Notes: a model not told the origin generated them from the letters alone. 64,000 nucleotides of DNA from Burkholderia sp. Leaf177 (GCF_001424345.1 NZ_LMPF01000023.1:465983-529982), one strand, 5' to 3'; positions 36,299 through 46,020 are shown, numbered from the stretch's first letter. A program made the numbers and translations.

Positions 36299-37473
36299 TT
36301 GCGTGCTCCCGCAAGAACGGCGACGTCATGATGTTCGGGCTCGCCGCGTTCCTTCGATGCCGCCAGCCGGCGAGAATTGCTGTCGTTGCGAAACACGATT
36401 GGATGCTCTTCGGGCTCGCGTTTTTCCGCGGCCTTTCTCACCACGTTGATCACCATTTCGTGATGGGGTGATTTATCGCAGACCGGGTCCGCGTTCGCCG
36501 GGTCGCCCGTGAGCAGATAAGCCTGGCAACGGCAACCGCCGGCATCGATGGTTTTCTCTTCGCAACTGCGGCACGGCTCTTTCATCCAGTCGAAACCGCG
36601 AAAGCGATTGAACGCATCGCTTTCGTACCAGATGTCGCGTACCGATGTGTCCTTGACGTTCGGAAAGCTCAGGCCGGGAAGCGAGCGCGCGGTGTGACAC
36701 GGCAGCGCGGCGCCGTCGGGCGCGACGCCCAGGAACACCGAGCCCCAGCCGTTCATGCATTTCTTCGGACGCGTCTCGAAGTAGTCGGGTACGACGAAGT
36801 AGATCTTGCAGCGATGCCCGATCTTCTCTCGGTATCGCTCGACCACGGCTTCGGCTTCTTTCAGTTGCTCCGCTGTCGGCATCAGTTGCGCGCGGTTCGC
36901 GTGCGCCCAGCCGTAGTACTGCGTGTTCGCAAGCTCGAGATATTCGGCTCCCATCTCAAGCGCCATGTCGATGATCTTGTCCACATGCGGCAGGTTGTAT
37001 CGATGAAGCACGCAGTTCAGGACCATCGGGAAGCCATGCGCCTTGATTGATCTGGCGACGCGGTTCTTCAGGTCGAACGTGCGCGTGCTGCTCAAGAAGT
37101 CGTTGAGTTCCTGAGTCGAATCCTGGAACGACAACTGGATGTGATCGAGTCCGGCGTCCTTCAATGCGTCGAGTCGTTTGTCGGTCAGGCCAATACCCGA
37201 CGTAATCAGGTTTGTGTAGAAACCGAGTTGCCGTCCTTCACGAACGAGCACTTCGAGGTCATCGCGCAGCAGCGGTTCACCGCCCGAAAAACCGAGTTGC
37301 GCAGCGCCGAGCGCGCGTGCTTCGCGCAGCACGCCGATCCATTGGTCGGTCGTGAGTTCGCTGCTGTGGTCTGTGTAATTGACGGGGTTGTAGCAGAACG
37401 CGCAGTGCAGCGGGCACCGGTAGGTAAGCTCCGCGAGCAGCCACAGCGGCGGCGCAACGACGTTGGCGGTCAT
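36295..37473 (-). CDS. pqqE: PqqA peptide cyclase PqqE (radical SAM)
   Basis: PqqE links the Glu and Tyr side chains of the PqqA peptide in PQQ synthesis, working with PqqD. The radical-SAM cysteines are C20, C24 and C27 (RCPLHCAFCYNP), followed by GGEPLLR. The C-terminal auxiliary-cluster cysteines are in CMNGWG, PCHTARS and CRSCEEKTIDAGGCRCQ. The 392-residue start at 37473 overlaps the pqqD stop (ATGA). The frame's earlier ATG at 37491 would overlap pqqD further. The C-terminal tail is longer than in many homologues and ends in HHDVAVLAGARK. Confidence 0.97.
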   Translation of the reverse strand: MTANVVAPPLWLLAELTYRCPLHCAFCYNPVNYTDHSSELTTDQWIGVLREARALGAAQLGFSGGEPLLRDDLEVLVREGRQLGFYTNLITSGIGLTDKRLDALKDAGLDHIQLSFQDSTQELNDFLSSTRTFDLKNRVARSIKAHGFPMVLNCVLHRYNLPHVDKIIDMALEMGAEYLELANTQYYGWAHANRAQLMPTAEQLKEAEAVVERYREKIGHRCKIYFVVPDYFETRPKKCMNGWGSVFLGVAPDGAALPCHTARSLPGLSFPNVKDTSVRDIWYESDAFNRFRGFDWMKEPCRSCEEKTIDAGGCRCQAYLLTGDPANADPVCDKSPHHEMVINVVRKAAEKREPEEHPIVFRNDSNSRRLAASKERGEPEHHDVAVLAGARK

Positions 37474-37742
37474 GACGCTTCCTCCAGCCATCCGCGCCGC
37501 CCGGCCTCGGCAATGAACAGCCTTACTTCGTCGCCGAGATCCTGCGTGTTGAACGCTTGCTGCAAGTCGGCGATCAACGTGTCGATATCGCGTGTGCCAT
37601 CACAGCGTTTCAAGATTTCGCCGGCGCTTTGATTGAGCTTCACCATGCCTTCGGGATAAAGCAGCACATGCGCGTCCTGCGCCGGCTCCCATTGCAGCCG
37701 GAAGATTCCCTTGAGCTTGAGCAGAGGCGTGGGCGATGTCAT
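37470..37742 (-). CDS. pqqD: PQQ biosynthesis chaperone PqqD
   Basis: The 90-residue PqqD binds the PqqA peptide and presents it to PqqE. Family blocks are visible: FRLQWEPAQDAHVLLYPEGMVKLN, then SAGEILKRCDG and a closing helix with GWLEE. The ATG at 37742 overlaps the pqqC stop and its TGA overlaps the pqqE start, so pqqC-D-E are translated as a coupled chain. Confidence 0.96.
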   Translation of the reverse strand: MTSPTPLLKLKGIFRLQWEPAQDAHVLLYPEGMVKLNQSAGEILKRCDGTRDIDTLIADLQQAFNTQDLGDEVRLFIAEAGRRGWLEEAS

Positions 37743-38488
37743 TGCGGAAAGGCCTTTTCTATGGCGTCGAGCATCGACCACAAGATGTCGAGTTTGAATT
37801 GCAGGATCTCGAGCGCGCGTTCCTGCTGCTCGCGCGTCTGGAAGTAATCGAGCGTCACTTGCAGGCCGTGTTCGACGTCGCGCTGCGCCAATGAAATACG
37901 CGAGCGGAAATACGTGAGGCCGTCGGCTTCGATCCATGGATAACACGTGGGCCACGTTGCAAGCCGGTCCTTGTGGATTTGCGGCGCGAAAATTTCCGTC
38001 AGCGATGAACACACGGCTTCTTGCCACGGCGCGCGGCGCGCGAAGTTGACGTAGGCATCGACGGCGAATTTCACGCCCGGCGCCACGTGTTCCAGCGACC
38101 AGAGTTCGCCGCGTGTCAGCCCGACTGCATCGCCCAAGCGCGCCCATGTTTCGATGCCGCCTTCGTCGTCGCCATAACCGTCGTGATCGAGAATTCGCAA
38201 GACCCAGCGCCGCCGGGTTTCGCGATCCGGACAATTCGACATCACCGCTGCGTCCTTCAGCGGAATGTTGATCTGATAATAAAAACGGTTCGCGACCCAG
38301 CCGCGAATCTGTTCGCGCGAACAGCCGCCTTCGTTCATCTTCACGTTGAATGGATGATGAATATGGTAAGCCGCGCCCTTCGCGCGCAATTGTGCTTCGA
38401 ACTCTTCGCGCGTCCAGGGAGTCGGGCTTGCATCTCGCGTTACTTCAAGATTCGCTTCTTGATTTGCTGCATGAGTCGGGCCGTTCAC
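37739..38488 (-). CDS. pqqC: Pyrroloquinoline-quinone synthase PqqC
   Basis: PqqC performs the last, cofactor-free oxidative ring closure to PQQ. Family motifs include YHIHHPFNVKMNEG, NRFYYQINIPLKDAA, RILDHDGYGDDEGG and QVTLDYFQTREQQERALEIL. I prefer the GTG start at 38488 (249 residues) because AGGAG lies 6 bases before it. A TTG at 38503 would place that same site inside the gene. pqqB ends about 30 bases upstream. Confidence 0.96.
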   Translation of the reverse strand: MNGPTHAANQEANLEVTRDASPTPWTREEFEAQLRAKGAAYHIHHPFNVKMNEGGCSREQIRGWVANRFYYQINIPLKDAAVMSNCPDRETRRRWVLRILDHDGYGDDEGGIETWARLGDAVGLTRGELWSLEHVAPGVKFAVDAYVNFARRAPWQEAVCSSLTEIFAPQIHKDRLATWPTCYPWIEADGLTYFRSRISLAQRDVEHGLQVTLDYFQTREQQERALEILQFKLDILWSMLDAIEKAFPQ

Positions 38489-38518
38489 ATGTTTCTCCTG
38501 CAAAGTGCTGATGCATGT

Positions 38519-39439
38519 TCAAAGATCGAATGACATGCCGTCGAACGCGACTTCTATGCCGTGCTCCGCGAGCCGCCGCCGTTCGGGACCGTCTTCAATC
38601 AGGATGGGATTCGTGTTGTTGATATGAATGAGGACCTTGCGCACGCCCGCACGTTCGATGGAATCGAGCACCTCGATCATGCCGCCCGGACCTGTCTGCG
38701 CGAGATGACCCATGTCGGCGGCGGTCTTTTTCGACAGGCCGAGTTCGATCATTTCGTCCGGCGTCCAGAGCGTGCCATCCACGAGCAGCAGGTCCGCGCC
38801 GTTCATCGCTTCGAGTACGTGCGGTTCGAGTGCGCCGAGGCCGGGCGCGTAGAACGCGCGCTTGCCCGTGGCTTCGTTTATGAACGTCAGCCCGATGTTG
38901 TCGCCGCGTTGCGGTGCCGCGCGATGTGGCGAGTAGGGCGGCGCCTTGCTCGACAACGGCAACGCTTCAATGCGGATTCCGGGTAGCGCGGGAATGCCGA
39001 ACGACGATCCGTCGAGCGGGACCGTATGGCGTTCGACGCCGCAGTAATGCGCGAGTATCGATACAACCGGCAAGCCCGTGCTCAGGTCTTGCAGGACGGC
39101 GTCGGTTACATAGAGTGGCAGGGGCGTGTCGCGCTCTCGCAGCATCAGCAAGCCGGTGACATGATCGATCTGCGCGTCCATGGTGATGACCGCGGCAATG
39201 CCGCTGTCGCGCGCGCGCCGCGCCGGCTGCAGTTCCGGATGCGCCGCGATTTGCGCGAGCAGATCGGGAGACGCGTTCACGAGCAGCCAGTCGTCGCCCG
39301 TCGCGCTGACAATGATCGATGACTGCGTACGACGCTTGGCACTGACCGTACCGTTGCGCACGCCGGCGCAATTGCGGCAATTGCAATTCCACTGCGGAAA
39401 CCCGCCTCCCGCCGATGAACCCAGCACCTTGATTTTCAT
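38519..39439 (-). CDS. pqqB: PqqB, metallo-beta-lactamase-fold PQQ biosynthesis protein
   Basis: The 306-residue protein has the N-terminal KVLGSSAGGGFPQWNCNC block typical of PqqB, with a zinc-site cysteine cluster (CNCRNCAG). It also has DAQIDHVTGLLMLRE and DGTLW further on, in a metallo-beta-lactamase fold. PqqB hydroxylates the tyrosine of the processed peptide. It is the first pqq gene on this strand; only 25 bases separate it from the cytochrome b561 gene upstream, leaving no room for pqqA. Confidence 0.97.
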   Translation of the reverse strand: MKIKVLGSSAGGGFPQWNCNCRNCAGVRNGTVSAKRRTQSSIIVSATGDDWLLVNASPDLLAQIAAHPELQPARRARDSGIAAVITMDAQIDHVTGLLMLRERDTPLPLYVTDAVLQDLSTGLPVVSILAHYCGVERHTVPLDGSSFGIPALPGIRIEALPLSSKAPPYSPHRAAPQRGDNIGLTFINEATGKRAFYAPGLGALEPHVLEAMNGADLLLVDGTLWTPDEMIELGLSKKTAADMGHLAQTGPGGMIEVLDSIERAGVRKVLIHINNTNPILIEDGPERRRLAEHGIEVAFDGMSFDL

Positions 39440-39464
39440 TAGCCGCGTTCCTCGATAAAAATTC

Positions 39465-40031
39465 TCATGGCAGCATTCTCGCCATCAGCCCGTCGCGATC
39501 GACTAGCTGATGTTTCAATGCGCCCGCCACGTGTAATGCGATCAATGCGATCAAAGCCCATGCGCAGATTTCATGAATGGTGAAAAAGATCTTGCGCAAG
39601 CCGGGATCGTCCCAGCCCCACATTGGCAGCGCAATGCCCCACAAGCGCGTGCCGAATTTGTTGAACGACGAACCCAGATATCCGGTCAGGGGCATTCCAA
39701 TCATAGCGATGTATAAAAGACCCTGCGTCATGCTCGCGGCGGCGCGTTGCCACGCTTGCATCGGCGGAAGCGGCGGCCTGCCTGCGACCAGACGTACCAC
39801 GATGCGAATCAGCACAAGCAGGAAAACGGTCATCCCGAGCGATTTATGGAAGTTGATCAGGCTCGACTTAAAAGGCAGGCCTTTCGGCAACGCGACCATG
39901 TAGAGACCAATGCCGAGCATCGCGATGATTGCGAGTGCGATGAGCCAGTGCAGGACGATCTGAGCGCGGGTATAGCGCTGCGCGCCGGCGCCGGTTTCGA
40001 GCGTCGCTGCATGCGGATGCGCGGTGTTCAT
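39465..40031 (-). CDS. Cytochrome b561-type membrane protein
   Basis: The protein is 188 residues from the ATG at 40031 (AAGGAG 5 bases upstream). Four transmembrane helices carry heme-ligand histidines in VLHWLIALAI, NFHKSLGMT, FTIHEICAW and ALHVAGALKHQ. It is a CybB-like b-type cytochrome that may pass electrons between the quinone pool and periplasmic oxidoreductases. Its position before pqqB suggests a role in PQQ-dependent oxidation; this is inference. Confidence 0.92.
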   Translation of the reverse strand: MNTAHPHAATLETGAGAQRYTRAQIVLHWLIALAIIAMLGIGLYMVALPKGLPFKSSLINFHKSLGMTVFLLVLIRIVVRLVAGRPPLPPMQAWQRAAASMTQGLLYIAMIGMPLTGYLGSSFNKFGTRLWGIALPMWGWDDPGLRKIFFTIHEICAWALIALIALHVAGALKHQLVDRDGLMARMLP

Positions 40032-40080
40032 GGCGTCTCCTTCGCTCTTGGTCTCGAGGTCTCTCACATTACGCCGAATG

Positions 40081-40905
40081 TCATGATTCCACGATCAGCA
40101 CTTCTCCGCGTCCGTCCACGGCAAGATCGCCAGCATAGCGGCGCGGCAGCGTGTCCGCACGGAAGCCGGAGAACGGCGCGAGTTCCGTCGCGAGCGAGCG
40201 CGTCAGCAAGCGCCAGAACACGTCGAAACCGCGGCCGCCATCGGTGAACGTGGGGGGAATCCGCTCGGGCGCCTGGGCCAGCAACACCGTGCCGCGCCGC
40301 ATGCCGTAGCCGAGATTCGCGCCGGTTTTCCCCGCGATACCGATCGTTCCCGCAACGAGCCGCGACGCCGCGCATTCCCCGGCATCGCCGCCGACCAGCA
40401 CGAGGCCGCGTCGCATGCGGTCGCAGAGGCGCGCGCCGGCGTTGCCGTGGACAGTCAGTGTGCCGCCAGTCATGCCTTCCATGTCGCCCGGCAATGCGCC
40501 CGCTGTGAAATCGCCCGCATTGCCGCCGAGCGTCAAGCGGCCACCTTTCATCTGGCAGCCGGTGAAGTGGCCGGCGTCGCCATCGATTCGCAGCATGCCG
40601 CCCGCCATTTGAAAGCCGGTGTAATCGCCGGCGGAACCTTGGACATCGATACAACCTTGCGTCATCTTCGCGCCCAGCCGGTCCAGCCAATGCACGTCGC
40701 CTTCAATGACGAGAGCCGGATCGGTTTCATCGTCCGAGCGAGAGACGTCGAAAACATCGCCGACCGCGCGGCTTTCATTGCTTGCAGGCAACACGAGACG
40801 CGCGATTTCATCCGCCGATAACGCCACCAGCGCCGCCGGCAATAACCGGTCGGCGTTGATGCGAAAACCGGGTGCATTCCGGACACGCAGCGTGATCGTG
40901 GTCAT
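40081..40905 (-). CDS. fhcC: Formyltransferase/hydrolase complex subunit FhcC
   Basis: The 274-residue protein is homologous to formylmethanofuran dehydrogenase subunit C. It is built from a right-handed beta-helix of repeated G-x2-G-x3-G-x2 units (GGMLRIDGDAGHFTG, GGRLTLGGNAGDFTA, GGTLTVHGNAGARL). In the bacterial Fhc complex it acts as scaffold with FhcA, B and D, which converts formyl-H4MPT plus methylofuran to formate. It starts within the fhcD stop (ATGA at 40902-40905). Confidence 0.95.
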   Translation of the reverse strand: MTTITLRVRNAPGFRINADRLLPAALVALSADEIARLVLPASNESRAVGDVFDVSRSDDETDPALVIEGDVHWLDRLGAKMTQGCIDVQGSAGDYTGFQMAGGMLRIDGDAGHFTGCQMKGGRLTLGGNAGDFTAGALPGDMEGMTGGTLTVHGNAGARLCDRMRRGLVLVGGDAGECAASRLVAGTIGIAGKTGANLGYGMRRGTVLLAQAPERIPPTFTDGGRGFDVFWRLLTRSLATELAPFSGFRADTLPRRYAGDLAVDGRGEVLIVES

Positions 40906-41843
40906 GCGCGCCTCCCGGCCACGTCTGCTGCGAGCTGGTGCAAATGGAAGTGATACGGGCCCAGTTTGCCGCCATAGTTTCCCGCCGATACCCGCAGCAC
41001 GCCCGCCGCGCGCCCAAGCTCCACGGCGGCTGCAATGCCTGCAGTCATCGCAGCGCCAACGTCGGCATCGGTCAAGCCGTCGATCACGATTTCCAGCACG
41101 CAGCCTACGTCGGCATCCAGTTCACTCTTCCTCGACAAACCGGTCAGCGTCGGGCAAAACGCATCGTTTGTCGATGCAGGCGCTGCAGCATATTTCGAGC
41201 CTACTTTCGAACCCGAGCGCACGACGCCGCCCGGAAACGGCATGATCACGTTCGGCAGGCGGCGCATGGCGGCAACGGCGGTTTCGGCGACGCGCAACGC
41301 GCTGCCGGTATCGCGGGCGAGAAACAGCAGGTTGCCGCCGCCGACCGCCTTCACGGTGACGGTGCTTTCCTCGCAGACGAACTCGCCGTCCATGACCGGG
41401 ACGCGCCAGTATCGTGTGCCGCCGATCATCTTTGAAATTTGCCAGCCATCGCCAAAAAAGCGCAGGCCGCTGCCAAGAGGCGCGTTGTCGGAAAGCGGCG
41501 CGCGGCTCGTAGCGGGATCGATACCGCTAAACACAGCCGTGGTCGGACACGTCAGCACGCACTGGCCGACGCGCCGCTCGACTTGCTTGGCTAGTTCTTT
41601 TGTCGATACCGCGAACATCAGCACGGCGATTCCGGGCCGGCCGTCGGGTGTTTCGTCGGCAGTCAGAACACGCTCGATACCCGCCTCGCAACCGCATCCG
41701 ATCACAGACGTCGCAAAACCCGTCAGCGATTGCGCCGCGTGCTGCGCCCAGACAGGCGTATGCGCGGTGATGATGAGGCGCGTCGCCTTCATCGGGAAGG
41801 CTTCGGCAAAGGTATCGTCGATGAGTGTGTCGTTGATTTGCAT
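40902..41843 (-). CDS. fhcD: Formylmethanofuran-H4MPT formyltransferase FhcD
   Basis: The 313-residue Ftr-type subunit moves the formyl group from formyl-H4MPT to methylofuran. Typical blocks are QINDTLIDDTFAEAFPMK, VIGCGCEAGIE, PDGRPGIAVLMF, QCVLTCPTTAVF and GKLGPYHFHLHQL at the C-terminus. It lies 13 bases after fhcA and overlaps fhcC, within the fhcB-A-D-C operon. Confidence 0.96.
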   Translation of the reverse strand: MQINDTLIDDTFAEAFPMKATRLIITAHTPVWAQHAAQSLTGFATSVIGCGCEAGIERVLTADETPDGRPGIAVLMFAVSTKELAKQVERRVGQCVLTCPTTAVFSGIDPATSRAPLSDNAPLGSGLRFFGDGWQISKMIGGTRYWRVPVMDGEFVCEESTVTVKAVGGGNLLFLARDTGSALRVAETAVAAMRRLPNVIMPFPGGVVRSGSKVGSKYAAAPASTNDAFCPTLTGLSRKSELDADVGCVLEIVIDGLTDADVGAAMTAGIAAAVELGRAAGVLRVSAGNYGGKLGPYHFHLHQLAADVAGRRA

Positions 41844-41856
41844 GGGCGTGTACGCG

Positions 41857-43545
41857 CTACGCCCCGCTCAGGCATGCAACCGGCAGCAAGCGGCCGCCGC
41901 GGCAACACGCGCAGATTTCGTCGTCGCTGATGGCGACATTCGCCGGATTGCCAACCAGGTTCGCGGCGGCGTACGCCTTCAGCGTCTTCTCTATTCCGCG
42001 ATCGAATTCCGGCGACACGTAATGGATCCCGCCCGTTGGCGTTGCGATCAGCGTGCCGTCGCGCGCGACGAGTTGCCCGTCCTTGAACACATACGCCGGC
42101 GACGTGAACATGCGCTCCTTGTCCGCATGTTCGCGATACACCGCGATATCCGCCGCCGCGCCCACGCCTAGATGTCCGCGGTCGTTGAGTCCGAGCAGAC
42201 GCGCGGGTCCCGCGCGCGTGATGATCGCTATGTCGTAGAGCGAGAACTCGCGCTTCAGTTCGGACAATGCGCTTGCAACCTGCGCTTCGGGATTCAGCGT
42301 CGCGAGTTGTTCGTCGCGAAAGCCCTTGTCCATCAGAAGGCGAATCAGATGCGGATAGCTCGTGAACGGTCCGCCGTTGGGATGATCGGTTGTCATCGAT
42401 ACGCGCCACGGGTCTTCGATCAGCAAGAAGATTTCCAGTCCGATAATCCATTGCAGCGCGTTCACATAACTCTGCTCGCGATATTTGAACGGCACGATTC
42501 CGCATCCCGCGTCGCATTCAATGTCGCCGACAATCCACTTCTTCGGATTGCCCAGCGGCGCGTTCTTGAATTGCATCATGGTGTCGCCGGAAGCGGTGAC
42601 GGTCTGCCCGAAAATGATCTGCCCCACATCGATAGACACGTTCGGCCGCGCATTCACCGCCTCAGCAATCGCCATCGCGCCCGATGAAAACTTGCGCGGC
42701 CCATCCACGCCATAGCTATGAAACTGGATGTGCGTCAGGTGAATCGGCAGGCCATCGGCGGCGTCCATGGTTGCGATCGTCGAGTCGATATTGCCCGGCA
42801 CGCCGAGATTGCTTGCGTGAACATGAAGCGGATGCGGCACGCGCAAATCAGTCAGCGCGCGCGTCAACGTGTGGAGCACATCGCGCGGCGTGATGCCGTA
42901 ATGAACATGCTGTTCGTCCACATTCAATGAACGCTGGTTGAACTTGAACGCCGAGATGCCGCCGGGGTTGACCACCTTCACGCCGAGCGCCTTGCTTGCA
43001 TGCATCGTCCAGCCGACGTAATCACGCAGGCGCTCGTAACTGTCGCGTTCGGCGAGTAGTTGCAGGAACAGTTCGTCGTTGCCGAGCATCACGTATGCGC
43101 CGTGATCGATGATCGGCGTGTCGCCCATTTCCAGGTGCGTGTGGCGCGCGTTGGACGGCATCATCGCGGGTTCGAATGCGGCCGTGTAACCCATCTCCGC
43201 GTATCGATATCCGGTCGCAAGCGTGCCGGGCGTGCAGACGCCGCACGAGGGCAGTTTCAGATAGCGGCCGTCGGCGCCCGGAGGTTCATCGGCTGCGCTT
43301 GCGTTGCGATGATCTTCCGGCAGAAGCAAGCGCGACAGATTGGTTTTGCCGCCGCCAATGTGCGAATGCAAGTCGATACCACCCGCCATCACGACCATGC
43401 CCTCGGCGTCGAAATCGTGATCGATTGCGGCGCCGGGTTCTTCGGCAACGATACGTCCGTCGCGCAGATAGAGGTCGCGGCGTTCGCCGTTGACGCGGTT
43501 CGCCGGGTCGTAGAGCGTGCCTCCTTTAAGCCGCGTCAGGCTCAT
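41857..43545 (-). CDS. fhcA: Formylmethanofuran hydrolase-type subunit FhcA (amidohydrolase)
   Basis: The 562-residue metal-dependent amidohydrolase frees formate from formylmethylofuran. The metal-binding HxH is in GGIDLHSHIGGGK (about 56-68). Later metal and substrate residues include LHVHASNLG, IHLTHIQFHSYG and the aspartate region MTTDHPNGGPF. The C-terminus has two cysteines in DDEICACCRGGR. Its start overlaps the fhcB stop. In bacteria the complex runs toward formate rather than CO2 reduction. Confidence 0.96.
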   Translation of the reverse strand: MSLTRLKGGTLYDPANRVNGERRDLYLRDGRIVAEEPGAAIDHDFDAEGMVVMAGGIDLHSHIGGGKTNLSRLLLPEDHRNASAADEPPGADGRYLKLPSCGVCTPGTLATGYRYAEMGYTAAFEPAMMPSNARHTHLEMGDTPIIDHGAYVMLGNDELFLQLLAERDSYERLRDYVGWTMHASKALGVKVVNPGGISAFKFNQRSLNVDEQHVHYGITPRDVLHTLTRALTDLRVPHPLHVHASNLGVPGNIDSTIATMDAADGLPIHLTHIQFHSYGVDGPRKFSSGAMAIAEAVNARPNVSIDVGQIIFGQTVTASGDTMMQFKNAPLGNPKKWIVGDIECDAGCGIVPFKYREQSYVNALQWIIGLEIFLLIEDPWRVSMTTDHPNGGPFTSYPHLIRLLMDKGFRDEQLATLNPEAQVASALSELKREFSLYDIAIITRAGPARLLGLNDRGHLGVGAAADIAVYREHADKERMFTSPAYVFKDGQLVARDGTLIATPTGGIHYVSPEFDRGIEKTLKAYAAANLVGNPANVAISDDEICACCRGGRLLPVACLSGA

Positions 43546-44906
43546 GTCGGACTCCCGGCGTTCGCCGATGTGGCGAATGCTTCGTGCAGGCGCTCGGCGA
43601 TAAACGCAACCGTTGGCAGTTCGCTTTTGCGCGTTGCAGTGAGCGATGCAACCACGGAGCCATCGATACGAAAAACGTGTCCGCCCGTGTCGATTCCCGG
43701 CGTCGCGACCGGGATGAACACCGTTGGTGCCGTGCGTTTACTTATCCGATTTTTTAGCGCCGGATGTCCCAGCACGATTACCGGGATGTCATCGGAAAGT
43801 GCTTGTGGCAAGGGCTCTGGTTGATACGCCGATACCCAAAGCAACGCATCGACTTCGCGCGTTTTTAGAAGCCGGCTCGTTGCATAACGCGTTGCATCGT
43901 GATCGAGTGGCGGCTCGCCGTGAAGACGCGTCGACATGGACACGCGCGTGCGCAAGGGAAAGCCCGAGAGCCACGTCACGGCCTGATTGACCGTCAGCGC
44001 GCCGTCATCGCCGCCAAGTGCCAGGGCGCCCGCACGCGTGGTCCAGTTCATGGCCTTGACGATGCGGTTCAACGCTTCTATCAACAGCGCCGCATGCGGT
44101 CCGGGCAGCGCCGCGGGTTCGTAGATCACGGCCGTGTAGCGCGCGGCGTTCACGCGATCCACCAGTGATGCGAGCGTTTGGGACGTGGTTGTATCGCTGA
44201 ACGATGCAGCGTCGCGGCCCTCCATCAGCGCCGACCAGATGGCGAGAAGATCGAACGGATCGGCGTCTTTCAGGACGCACTGCGAACTGATGTTCTGCAG
44301 ATTATCGGCGGCGGGATCGGGATCGCAGCCGACGAAAATCAGCTTGCGCGGTTGGTCCGTGCCGCCGAGCACGCGTTCGTAAAACCGCGGATATTTCGCC
44401 GATGGCGTGCTTCGGAACACGATCAGCAGATCGGCTCGAGCGCGAATCTCGGAGAGTGTGGTGAGGAACGCGCCGCGATCCTGCAATGCCGCATTCGATG
44501 CCGCCATTGCATCGCCATGAAGATGATCGAGGATCGCACCGCAATCGGCGGCAAAGGGATAGAGCGCGCGGACGCCGGCGACGTCGGTGGCGAGTCCGCC
44601 GAAGAGCGGGCGCCTGGTGCCTTGCAATATATCGATGACGCGGGTTAGCGCTGAGTCGAGGTCGGTGTCGGTGTTATCGATCGATGGGGTTGGTGGCAGG
44701 TTGCCGGCGAACCATGTGAGTGCTTGGGTGAGGCGCGGGCAGTGGGTGTCGGGGGCGCTGAGGGTGCCGTCATCGTGGACGATGGTTGTGATGTCATCGC
44801 AGAGCAGCGGGCAAAAGGGGCATGTCCAGTCGTGGACGCCCGGCGTGGCGGGTGACCTGATGGCCTGCGTTCCGGTGTTCAGCGTGGGGGCGGGCGAATG
44901 GGGCAT
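43542..44906 (-). CDS. fhcB: Fhc complex subunit FhcB (formylmethanofuran dehydrogenase B-like)
   Basis: The 454-residue protein resembles the molybdenum/tungsten subunit of archaeal formylmethanofuran dehydrogenase. It keeps the N-terminal Cys motif TCPFCPLLCDD. In characterised bacterial Fhc this subunit carries no working redox site, and the chain here is likewise shorter than a catalytic FwdB plus its partner. It is the first gene of the fhcBADC operon. The start at 44906 lacks a strong ribosome site. Immediately upstream lies the repeat block. Confidence 0.93.
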   Translation of the reverse strand: MPHSPAPTLNTGTQAIRSPATPGVHDWTCPFCPLLCDDITTIVHDDGTLSAPDTHCPRLTQALTWFAGNLPPTPSIDNTDTDLDSALTRVIDILQGTRRPLFGGLATDVAGVRALYPFAADCGAILDHLHGDAMAASNAALQDRGAFLTTLSEIRARADLLIVFRSTPSAKYPRFYERVLGGTDQPRKLIFVGCDPDPAADNLQNISSQCVLKDADPFDLLAIWSALMEGRDAASFSDTTTSQTLASLVDRVNAARYTAVIYEPAALPGPHAALLIEALNRIVKAMNWTTRAGALALGGDDGALTVNQAVTWLSGFPLRTRVSMSTRLHGEPPLDHDATRYATSRLLKTREVDALLWVSAYQPEPLPQALSDDIPVIVLGHPALKNRISKRTAPTVFIPVATPGIDTGGHVFRIDGSVVASLTATRKSELPTVAFIAERLHEAFATSANAGSPT

Positions 44907-45104
44907 GGGGCGTTTAGTGCAAAGTCCATGCCGGTTGGGGGTGCTGGGTTTAGCCTCCCAGCGGGCTTGCTCTTATTGCGATGGCGGTGGGTGGGGGTGG
45001 GTGTTGTTTCTTGCCAGAGGGCGCACAGATTGTGCATTGCCGGGACAGTGTGTCACGGGGCGGGTTCTGCTTTTTTTAGGTTTCGAGTGTTTCGTTTTGG
45101 GTGT
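44907..45104. other. G/T-rich spacer upstream of fhcB
   Basis: No gene is supported. The top strand is markedly G- and T-rich. It must contain or adjoin the fhc operon promoter, but no convincing promoter motif was found. Confidence 0.4.
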
Positions 45105-46020
45105 GGTGGGTTGTTGCTGCTCAGGCTTTCGCAGGTTCTGTCTTAGCTGATCTCTTTATCACTATTAGCCACTGTCCGTGGCGGAACTTTATTTCACAAG
45201 GTTTGACGCTGGCGCTAAGTCCGTAGCAGTTGGGTTTAATGCTGGGTTGTTGCTGCTTAGGTCTTCGCGGTTCTGTCTTAGCTGACTTCTTTAGCACTGT
45301 TAGCCACTGTCCGTGGCGGGACTTCATTTCTTTGTCCAACGGCGACAAAGAAACGAAGCAAAGAAAACGCCTCTCAACCGCTAATTCTTAAGTGTCCACA
45401 GCGTGCAATGACTACTACGTGGCACGCAAGAAGCACCCTTAGCGCATAACCCCGTCCTGTTGAAACCCTCCCCCTCCGTTCACGGCAACCCACACGCTTC
45501 GCCACCAGTGTGGGAATCCACTAACCAGGCCTCCGCGCTGCGCGCGCCAGCGCCAAAATGAAAAGCCGCGGTACTGGCGGCGAAGTCTGCGGTTCAAGAT
45601 GCTTGGCCTGTTATCGGCTCAACCCTTCGTTAACCGTTGGACGGATTTCCGTATTAATGGATTCCGACACTGGAGGCGAAGCGTGTGGGTATGTGTTGCC
45701 GGAGCGGGAGGGTTTCAACTGGTCTGGGTTATGCGCTGAGGGTGCTTCTTGCGTGCCACACGGTTCTCGCTGCACGCTGTGGACACTTAAGAATTAGCGG
45801 TTGGAAGGCGTTTTCTTTGCTTCGTTTCTTTGTCGCCGTTGGACAAAGAAATGAAGTCCCGCCACGGACAGTGGCTAACAGTGCTAAAGAGAACAGAAAA
45901 CAAGAAACCCGCGAAGGCCTAAGCAGCAGCAACCCGGCATCAACCCCGACCGCCACAACACAATCATACGAGCCCACGCATCAAACCCCGTGAAACGAAA
46001 CCCCGCCACGGTCAGTGGCT
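45105..46020. repeat. Repeat block A: long inverted repeat with terminal hairpin units
   Basis: The left arm (about 45240-45520) and right arm (about 45655-45960) are imperfect inverted copies around a centre of about 130 bases. Shared stretches include the TTTCTTTGTCC...GACAAAGAAACG segment, the AACCGCTAATTCTTAAGTG segment and the CACACGCTTCGCC segment. Hairpin units with core GCCACTGTCCGTGGC occur at 45158-45173 and 45301-45316, and reversed near 45861-45877; a diverged reversed copy lies near 46005-46020. The same organisation recurs at 59575-60570. No transposase is encoded. Confidence 0.85.

Noticed and set aside
39440..39464. A pqqA gene directly before pqqB
   Set aside because: Only 25 bases separate pqqB from the cytochrome b561 gene, too short to encode PqqA.
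45121..45348. 75-residue frame in repeat block A as a gene
   Set aside because: It arises from two tandem repeat units plus spacer; only the shared micro-ORF is worth testing, so it is reported as a finding rather than a CDS.
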